DNA of 35,674 nt from Lachnospiraceae bacterium (lineage in GTDB: Bacteria > Bacillota > Clostridia > Lachnospirales > Lachnospiraceae). Each line of letters begins with the position of its first letter. Within the stretch, counting starts at the first letter, position 1. Made by a program: the position numbers and the translations under genes. Shown here in pieces: positions 29,876 through 35,674 of the stretch. Under the pieces are notes generated by a model, which saw only the letters and a list, made by a program, of their open reading frames with translations, ran no database searches and was not told the DNA's origin. The stretch spans positions 1 to 35,674 of the forward strand of contig JAEEXY010000031.1 in NCBI GenBank assembly GCA_016288005.1, in the 5' to 3' direction.

Positions 29876-32260
29876 ATGAATGAAAGAGCATTAAAAACAC
29901 TTGAATATTTTAAGATAGTCGACAGGCTGACGGACCTCGCGGGGTCCGAGCTCGGCAAAGAGAAATGCCGCGCGATCAGGCCTATCTCAGACACCGAAAA
30001 GATCAGGGAGCTGCAGAAGGAGACTTCCGACGCGCTCACGAGAGTATACCGCAAGGGCTCACTCTCGTTTTCGGGCATACATGACATCAGACCTTCGATC
30101 ATGAGACTGGAGGTCAGCTCGTGCCTGGGCGCGGGCGAGCTGCTGCATATCAGTTCGGTACTTACCGCGGTGCTCAGGGTAAAGTCCTACGGCAGGACGG
30201 AGGAGGGCGCGGAGCCCGATTCGCTGACCGAGAGATTTGAGCTGTTAGAGCCGCTTTCGGTGATCAGCAGCGAGATCATACGCTGCATCATTTCCGAGGA
30301 GGAGATCGCGGACGATGCGAGCCCCGGACTCAAATCCGTAAGGCGCAGGATCAAATCGACGAACGACAAGATACGCGACCAGCTGAATCAGATCGTCAAT
30401 TCAAAAGACACGCAGATCGTGCTTCAGGACAATCTGATCACGATGCGCGACGGCAGATACTGCCTGCCCGTCAAATCCGAATACAAGAACCAGTTCGCGG
30501 GCATGATACACGACCAGAGCTCGAGCGGTTCCACGACCTTTATCGAGCCGATGGCGGTCGTTAAACTGAACAATGAACTCAGAGAACTGGCCATCCTCGA
30601 AAAAGAGGAGATCGAAAAGGTCCTCGAGAACCTGAGCGGCATGCTCTTCCCCGAGACTGAGAAGCTCAAATACGATATAAAGACTCTCGCGGAGTTTGAC
30701 TATATCTTCGCCAGAGCGATGCTCGCAAAGGACATGAAGGCGAGCGAGCCCGTATTCAACGACAGGGGCTATATCAACATCAAAAAGGGCCGTCACCCGC
30801 TGATCGACCCGAGAAAGGTCGTGCCGATAGACATCTGGCTCGGCGGCGATTTCTCGATGCTCGTGATCACGGGCCCCAACACCGGCGGTAAGACGGTTTC
30901 TCTAAAGACCGTCGGACTCTTTGCGATGCTCGGACAGTCGGGACTGCATATTCCCGCGTTCGAGGGCTCGGAACTCTGCGCGTTCACAGAGATCTACGCG
31001 GATATCGGTGATGAGCAGAGCATAGAACAGAGCCTCTCGACATTTTCATCGCACATGACCAATACCGTATCGATCCTCTCGCAGGCGGACGAGCATTCGC
31101 TCGTGCTGTTCGACGAGCTCGGCGCGGGAACCGACCCCACCGAAGGCGCGGCGCTCGCGCAGGCGATACTTACCTATCTGCACAACAGGCGCGTGCACGT
31201 GATCGCGACCACCCATTATGCCGAGCTGAAGCTGTTCGCGCTCTCGACGCCCGGTGTCAGCAACGCGTGCTGCGAGTTCAATGTGGAGACACTGAGCCCC
31301 ACCTACAGGCTGCTGATCGGCATGCCCGGAAAATCAAACGCTTTCGCGATCTCTAAAAAGCTCGGACTGAACGACGAGATCATCGATATGGCCAACAGCT
31401 TTATCGGCACGCGCGACAGGAGCTTTGAGGATATCATCAGCGAGCTCGACAGGGCCAGACTCGAACTCGAGGAAAAGAACGAGACCGCCGCAAAGGCCAT
31501 GGTCGATGCCCAGGTACTGCGCGATAAGCTCGAAGCCAAGAACGAGCGCCTGGACGCTGCAAAGGATAAAGTCCTGCGCCGCGCGAACGAAGAGGCGCGC
31601 GATATACTCCAGAAGGCCAAGGATTACGCCGACGAGACGATCCGCAAGGTAAACCGCTTAGGTGCCGCCGGAATGTCCGTAAAGGAGCTTGAGGCCGAAA
31701 GAGCGGGCCTGCGCGAGAAGCTCGGCGCCGCCGACGAAAAGCTGGCGATAAAGGCGCCCAAGCCTAAGAAACAGAGTGATGACAGCCGCAGCATAGAGGA
31801 CCTCAAGATCGGAGACACCGTGCTCGTGCGCACGATGAACCTGAAGGGTAAGGTCTGCTCGCTCCTGAACGCGAAGGGAGAGCTCGCGGTCCAGCTCGGC
31901 GCGATGCGCACTCAGGTCAATATCAAAGATATCGAATTTGCCGAGGCTGAGCCCGAGGTTGTTGAAAGAAAGAAAACAGGCGCGGGACAGATAGCGGTTT
32001 CGAAGTCCATGACCGTAGGCATTGACTGCAACATCGTCGGCATGCGCGTGGACGAGGCGCTGCCGGTGATCGATAAGTATCTCGACGACGCGTATCTTGC
32101 GCATCTTCCGCAGGTTTCCATCATTCACGGAAGGGGCACGGGAGCGCTCCGCGACGCGGTGCACAGGCATCTGCGCAGCCTCAAATACGTCAAGTCCTTC
32201 CGGCTCGGAGAGTTCGGCGAGGGCGACAGGGGCGTTACGATCGTAACTTTTAAGGAATAA
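29876..32260 (+). CDS. mutS2: MutS2 family ATPase with Smr nuclease domain
   Basis: The protein is 794 residues. The N-terminal core (1-~310) has the MutS2 clamp and coiled coil. Walker A is GPNTGGKT (333-340), Walker B and signature follow in SLVLFDELGAGTDPTEGAALA, and the switch region is ATTHYAELK. A long coiled coil (~525-630) and a KOW-like segment (LKIGDTVLVRTMNLKGKV, ~643-660) precede the C-terminal Smr domain (about 715-794) with HGRGTGALRDAVHRHL. In Bacillus this protein (RqcU) splits stalled, collided ribosomes. An older role is suppression of homologous recombination. No mismatch-recognition domain is present. It leads an apparent operon with a two-component system (18-bp gap). Confidence 0.96.
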   Translation: MNERALKTLEYFKIVDRLTDLAGSELGKEKCRAIRPISDTEKIRELQKETSDALTRVYRKGSLSFSGIHDIRPSIMRLEVSSCLGAGELLHISSVLTAVLRVKSYGRTEEGAEPDSLTERFELLEPLSVISSEIIRCIISEEEIADDASPGLKSVRRRIKSTNDKIRDQLNQIVNSKDTQIVLQDNLITMRDGRYCLPVKSEYKNQFAGMIHDQSSSGSTTFIEPMAVVKLNNELRELAILEKEEIEKVLENLSGMLFPETEKLKYDIKTLAEFDYIFARAMLAKDMKASEPVFNDRGYINIKKGRHPLIDPRKVVPIDIWLGGDFSMLVITGPNTGGKTVSLKTVGLFAMLGQSGLHIPAFEGSELCAFTEIYADIGDEQSIEQSLSTFSSHMTNTVSILSQADEHSLVLFDELGAGTDPTEGAALAQAILTYLHNRRVHVIATTHYAELKLFALSTPGVSNACCEFNVETLSPTYRLLIGMPGKSNAFAISKKLGLNDEIIDMANSFIGTRDRSFEDIISELDRARLELEEKNETAAKAMVDAQVLRDKLEAKNERLDAAKDKVLRRANEEARDILQKAKDYADETIRKVNRLGAAGMSVKELEAERAGLREKLGAADEKLAIKAPKPKKQSDDSRSIEDLKIGDTVLVRTMNLKGKVCSLLNAKGELAVQLGAMRTQVNIKDIEFAEAEPEVVERKKTGAGQIAVSKSMTVGIDCNIVGMRVDEALPVIDKYLDDAYLAHLPQVSIIHGRGTGALRDAVHRHLRSLKYVKSFRLGEFGEGDRGVTIVTFKE

Positions 32261-32278
32261 GCACAGAACGGAGTTTAC

Positions 32279-32980
32279 ATGTCTGACAAACAGAGGATCA
32301 TGATAGTTGATGACGACGCGAACATCGCGGAGCTGATCTCATTGTACCTGATGAAGGAATGCTTCGATACCGAGATCGTGCCGGACGGTGAGACAGCTGT
32401 AGAAAGATACGGGACATACAAGCCCGATCTGATACTGCTGGATATCATGCTGCCCGGGATCGACGGCTACGAGGTATTGCGCAGGATACGCAAGCTCGGA
32501 GACTGCTCGGTCATCATGCTCTCGGCGAAGGGCGAGACCTTTGACAAGGTTTTGGGCCTCGAGCTCGGAGCCGACGATTACATGGTAAAGCCTTTCGATT
32601 CAAAGGAACTCGTGGCGCGCGTCAAGGCGGTGCTGCGCAGGAACAGGACGCAGGAAAAGGCCGAAGAGGCCGCTGCCGACAAGGATTCGGTGAGCTATCC
32701 CGACCTCGTGATCAGCCTTACGAACTATCAGGTGACATATATGGGCCATGTGGTCGATATGCCGCCCAAAGAGCTGGAGCTCCTGTATTTCCTGGCTTCG
32801 CATCCCAATCAGGTATTTTCGAGGGACAAGCTGCTCGAGCTGATCTGGGATTACGATTACGTGGGCGATTCAAGGACCATCGACGTCCATATCAAGCGAC
32901 TCAGGGAAAAGATACACGATCATGACAACTGGGCTATCGGAACCGTATGGGGACGCGGTTACAGGTTCGAAACAAGATGA
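32279..32980 (+). CDS. OmpR/PhoB-family response regulator
   Basis: A 233-residue transcription regulator. The receiver domain (5-118) has acidic pair Asp11-Asp12, phospho-acceptor Asp55 (LILLDIMLPG), and switch residues in MLSAKGE and VKPFDSKEL. A ~20-residue Ala/Glu linker leads to a winged-helix DNA-binding domain (~140-233) with PPKELELLYFLA and the recognition region SRTIDVHIKRLREKI. Start ATG 32279 lies 18 bp after mutS2. The partner histidine kinase follows at 33038. The target genes are not evident, but the HtrA-like gene downstream is a natural candidate. Confidence 0.95.
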   Translation: MSDKQRIMIVDDDANIAELISLYLMKECFDTEIVPDGETAVERYGTYKPDLILLDIMLPGIDGYEVLRRIRKLGDCSVIMLSAKGETFDKVLGLELGADDYMVKPFDSKELVARVKAVLRRNRTQEKAEEAAADKDSVSYPDLVISLTNYQVTYMGHVVDMPPKELELLYFLASHPNQVFSRDKLLELIWDYDYVGDSRTIDVHIKRLREKIHDHDNWAIGTVWGRGYRFETR

Positions 32981-33005
32981 GACCCGGTGACGGGGTTACA
33001 GGTTC
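32952..33005 (+). repeat. Short imperfect direct repeat at the end of the response-regulator gene
   Basis: GACGCGGTTACAGGTTC (32952-32968), inside the last codons of the regulator, recurs at 32989-33005 with one mismatch, 37 bp downstream. It looks like a small local duplication of the gene end. No function is apparent. Confidence 0.5.
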
Positions 33006-33037
33006 AGCATGCTGACATTCTTAAGAGAGGGTAAGCC

Positions 33038-34432
33038 GTGAAATTACCGTTAAAGGTAACAATCTGCTTCCTTGTCACCATTCTGGTCATTTTCGTTCTG
33101 GTCAATCTGTTCGGAAACCGGATGGTCGAGGAAGCAGTTTACGAGAAAATGAAGCCGCAGTATTCCGAGCATGTGCGAAGGATCGCGGACGAATACAGCG
33201 AATACTATTTTTCTTCTTATGTCGATCTGGGCGACATACAAAGGCAGCTTGAGCTGATCGACAGGCTGATCGATGCCAGGATATGGCTCGTCAACAGTAA
33301 AGCCGCGGTGCTAGCGGATACACGCAGCAAAGCCCTGCTCAATGTCAGCGATCAGGCGGACATGCTGTTTGCCTCGTCATTTAACGACGGGGTGGAGATA
33401 TCCGGGGTATTCGCGGAGCCGATGATGTGCTTCTGCGAGCCGGTTATCTATGATTACGCGGTCAAAGGCTATGTCTGCATTTTCGTGCCGCAGTCGAAGG
33501 TGGACAGGGATGCCGTCATTTACATGGACGTCATCAATATGGGTCTGCTGATCATAGCCGGCGTACTGTTCATCGCGTTCGTCGGGATCTATTTCCTGGC
33601 CGTTTACCCTACCAGAAAGATCAGGAACGCCGCTATCGAGTACGCCAAGGGCAATTATGACTATCCGATGAACGTCAAGAGCCACGACGAGATACGAAGT
33701 CTGGCCGATTCGATCAGCTACATGGTCGGAGAGGTCAAAAACGTCGACGATTACCAGAAAAAATTCATTGCGAACATATCTCACGATTTCAGGTCGCCGC
33801 TGACCTCGATCAAGGGCTACGCGGAGGCGATGAAGGACGGAACGATACCGTATGAGCTGCAGGGCAAATATCTTGATATCATCCTTTTCGAGGCGGACCG
33901 TTTAACAAAGCTCACCTCGAACCTGCTCGATCTGAACAGGATGGACAACAAGGGCCTGATGCTCGATATAACGAGCTTCGACATCAATAAGGTCATCAGG
34001 AATGTCGCGGCCGCTTTTGAGGGCATCTGCCGCAGCAGGAAGATCGTGATAGAGCTGGAGTTCGCAGCGATGGAGACCTTTGTCGATGCGGATATGAGCC
34101 GCATCCAGCAGGTTCTCTACAATCTTACCGACAATGCGATCAAGTTTTCCAATTCCGACTCGAGGATCGAGATCGAGACGGAGGAAAAAGGCAATAAGGT
34201 GCTGATAAGAGTCAGGGACCACGGGATCGGTATTCCGAAGGACAGCGTAAAGCGCATATGGGAGCGGTTTTACAAAGCCGATTCCTCGCGCGGAAAGGAC
34301 AAGAAGGGAACGGGCCTCGGCCTGTCCATCGTCAAAGAGGTCATATCCGCGCATGATGAGAATATCAGCGTTATAAGTACCGAGGGAGTGGGAACGGAAT
34401 TTACGTTTTCACTGACTCTGAGCGAGACATAA
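33038..34432 (+). CDS. Membrane sensor histidine kinase
   Basis: A 464-residue kinase, partner of the regulator at 32279. Transmembrane segments lie at ~8-26 and ~168-188, with an extracytoplasmic sensor of about 140 residues between them that I do not recognise; it holds a Cys pair (CFC, near residues 131-133). A HAMP domain follows at ~190-240. The phospho-acceptor is His249 (ISHDFRSPLTSI). The ATPase domain has the N box NLTDNAIKFS, G1 RDHGIGIP, F box FYKADSSR and G2 GTGLGLSIVKEV. The start is GTG 33038 with gagaggg upstream. The sensor form is that of envelope-monitoring kinases. Confidence 0.94.
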   Translation: MKLPLKVTICFLVTILVIFVLVNLFGNRMVEEAVYEKMKPQYSEHVRRIADEYSEYYFSSYVDLGDIQRQLELIDRLIDARIWLVNSKAAVLADTRSKALLNVSDQADMLFASSFNDGVEISGVFAEPMMCFCEPVIYDYAVKGYVCIFVPQSKVDRDAVIYMDVINMGLLIIAGVLFIAFVGIYFLAVYPTRKIRNAAIEYAKGNYDYPMNVKSHDEIRSLADSISYMVGEVKNVDDYQKKFIANISHDFRSPLTSIKGYAEAMKDGTIPYELQGKYLDIILFEADRLTKLTSNLLDLNRMDNKGLMLDITSFDINKVIRNVAAAFEGICRSRKIVIELEFAAMETFVDADMSRIQQVLYNLTDNAIKFSNSDSRIEIETEEKGNKVLIRVRDHGIGIPKDSVKRIWERFYKADSSRGKDKKGTGLGLSIVKEVISAHDENISVISTEGVGTEFTFSLTLSET

Positions 34433-34489
34433 GGTAATCCGGGGTTCACATAAGGGGCGGGCAGATCGGTTTGCCCGGACGGAGAAGAG

Positions 34490-35674
34490 ATGGACAATAA
34501 CGACAAAGATTTCAATTACGTTGAGCAGAAGATCAAACCGAAGAACAGGAAAAAGGCCAAGAAGGTCATAGCGATAATAGCGCTGACTGTCGTGGCCGCG
34601 GTACTGTTCGGTTTTTTGTCGAGGCTGGTGTTTGTCGCGTCCGAGGGCGCGGTAAACAAGATACTCGGCATTACACCGACACCGACGCCTACGCCTGTTG
34701 AGAGCTCAAACGGCAGGAGCCCAGTCACATTCGGCGGCACGCCTACGCCTACGTCGCCGGTGACACAGTCACCGACACCTACGCCGTCGCCCACGCCTAC
34801 CGTGATCCCGGTTGTGCTGGACCCGACCGAAGAGCCGTCACCCACGCCGACCGAGCCTCCGACACCGACGCCTGCGCCCGATACCGGGACAGAGCCCAGT
34901 CCTACGGATATACCCGCGGCGGATCCGATCGCGGATTATCTGAAGATGATCTCGCAGATGCGGACGATCGCGGGCAAGGCCGGAGAGTCGCTCGTAAGGG
35001 TCTATGCCGTAACCAGCGGCGTAAACTGGATGGATGAGAGCATCGAGACCAGGACCGAGAGGACCGGCATACTCGTCGCGGACAACGGAGTCGAGCTGCT
35101 GATCCTGGCCGAATACAACGTATTTTCATCAGCGGACAGGATAGAGATAGAATTCCGCAACGGAGCGGTCGCGGAAGGGCAGATATACATGGCGGATCCC
35201 GATTCGGGACTGGCGGTGATCGCGGTCGAGCTGACCGATATCAGCGCTTCGACACTGGCGACCTGCGAATATGTATCGCTCGGAGATTCGGACAATGTGA
35301 CCGAAGGCGAGCCGGTTATCGCGCTCGGCCGGCCCAACGGCTACTACGGTGCGGTGGAGTTCGGCTTTGTCGCTCATACGGGCATTACAAAGTATTTCGT
35401 CGACGGCGTGCAGTTCGGATTCACGACGGATATCGTTTCCGGCGCGGGCTCGGACGGCATCGTGATCGACCTCGCGGGCAAGCTTGTCGGGCTTATCGTC
35501 CCCGACTCCGAGGGTGAGCGCATCACGGTCAGCGCTATCTATATCAACAGCGTAAAGACTCTGCTCTTAAAGCTCCTGAACGGCAATCCCCTGCCGTATT
35601 TCGGAGTCCGCGCTGAGAACGTTCCTAAGGACATCCTCGTCGGCATGGGACTTGAGAACGGTATCTATGTAAAC
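34490..35674 (+). CDS. HtrA/DegP-like trypsin-fold protein with degenerate catalytic triad (cut by window edge)
   Basis: ATG 34490, behind a ggagaag site, opens 395 codons without a stop to the window end. Residues 1-25 are charged and basic, ~26-43 form one transmembrane anchor, and ~60-137 form a TPTP-rich linker. From ~145 the sequence follows the HtrA trypsin fold. In the place of the catalytic His (usual TNxHVV) it has EYNVF with Asn210. In place of Asp (DxxSDLAVL) it has DPDSGLAVI with Gly240. The serine loop (GNSGGP) reads GAGSDGI, keeping only Ser321. A PDZ domain starts at about 372 (LPYFGVRAENVPKD). Thus it is probably a membrane-tethered pseudoprotease on the outer face. It is third after the regulator and kinase, with 57-bp gaps between genes. 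Confidence 0.85.
   Translation, partial: MDNNDKDFNYVEQKIKPKNRKKAKKVIAIIALTVVAAVLFGFLSRLVFVASEGAVNKILGITPTPTPTPVESSNGRSPVTFGGTPTPTSPVTQSPTPTPSPTPTVIPVVLDPTEEPSPTPTEPPTPTPAPDTGTEPSPTDIPAADPIADYLKMISQMRTIAGKAGESLVRVYAVTSGVNWMDESIETRTERTGILVADNGVELLILAEYNVFSSADRIEIEFRNGAVAEGQIYMADPDSGLAVIAVELTDISASTLATCEYVSLGDSDNVTEGEPVIALGRPNGYYGAVEFGFVAHTGITKYFVDGVQFGFTTDIVSGAGSDGIVIDLAGKLVGLIVPDSEGERITVSAIYINSVKTLLLKLLNGNPLPYFGVRAENVPKDILVGMGLENGIYVN

Noticed and set aside
34516-34845. Gly/Val-rich minus-strand frame opposite the Thr-Pro linker
   Set aside because: It is the complement of the repetitive TPTP-coding stretch of the HtrA-like gene.
1-35674. CRISPR array, tRNA or rRNA genes, prophage or transposase genes
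   Set aside because: No regularly spaced repeats, no cloverleaf or conserved rRNA segments, and no phage or transposase motifs were seen on either strand.

Overview
The window comes from a Gram-positive Firmicute of the Clostridia, most likely a gut or rumen Lachnospiraceae-like bacterium. Three things point that way. The conserved order rqcP-divIC-tilS-hpt-ftsH is a Firmicutes arrangement. Surface proteins carry lipoboxes and an LPXTG anchor. The accessory genes deal with starch and beta-mannan. The base composition is moderately GC-rich, and GTG and TTG starts are used. The divIC-tilS stretch lacks spoIIE, and the rqcP-divIC stretch lacks yabP/yabQ, which suggests (inference) that the organism does not sporulate. 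I found no tRNA, rRNA, CRISPR array, prophage or insertion sequence with a transposase.

Layout. 1-1630: a GH13 amylase lipoprotein (minus strand, cut by the window edge) divergent from an HD-GYP c-di-GMP phosphodiesterase, with a perfect LacI-type operator between them. 1631-2073: 443 bp without a gene but packed with palindromes: a 16-bp hairpin, a nested structured element and a perfect 29-bp REP-like inverted repeat. 2074-4313: a large protein I cannot identify with certainty plus a small zinc-ribbon protein. 4365-10500: a carbohydrate operon behind a strong promoter and a folded leader. It encodes a natural fusion of cellobiose/mannobiose 2-epimerase with GH130 mannosylglucose phosphorylase, an SGNH acetylesterase, mannose-6-phosphate isomerase and an orphan substrate-binding lipoprotein. 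Together the first three can deacetylate and phosphorolyse manno-oligosaccharides and feed mannose into glycolysis.

10613-20758: mostly housekeeping genes. They are ispE, signal peptidase I, a membrane-anchored trigger-factor-like PPIase, a Fur/Zur regulator with a ZnuC-like ATPase, greA, HU, rqcP, divIC, tilS, hpt and ftsH. 20759-23812: a carbohydrate-type regulatory region with repeated TGTGCA half-sites, a candidate C-rich small RNA, a cytoplasmic GH13 enzyme and endonuclease III. 23975-26551: an LPQTG surface protein with two internal repeats, a membrane protein of unknown function on the minus strand, and a 33-residue single-span peptide. 26612-29829: a HypE/PurM-C-like domain, an Lrp regulator, a class I aminotransferase, a CheX-like protein and TrmL. 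29876-35674: mutS2, a two-component system, and an HtrA-like protein that has lost two of its three catalytic residues and runs off the window.

Most notable points: the epimerase-phosphorylase fusion, the apparent HtrA pseudoprotease downstream of a two-component system, the extracytoplasmic trigger-factor-like foldase beside signal peptidase, and the unexplained structured DNA/RNA at 1645-1944.
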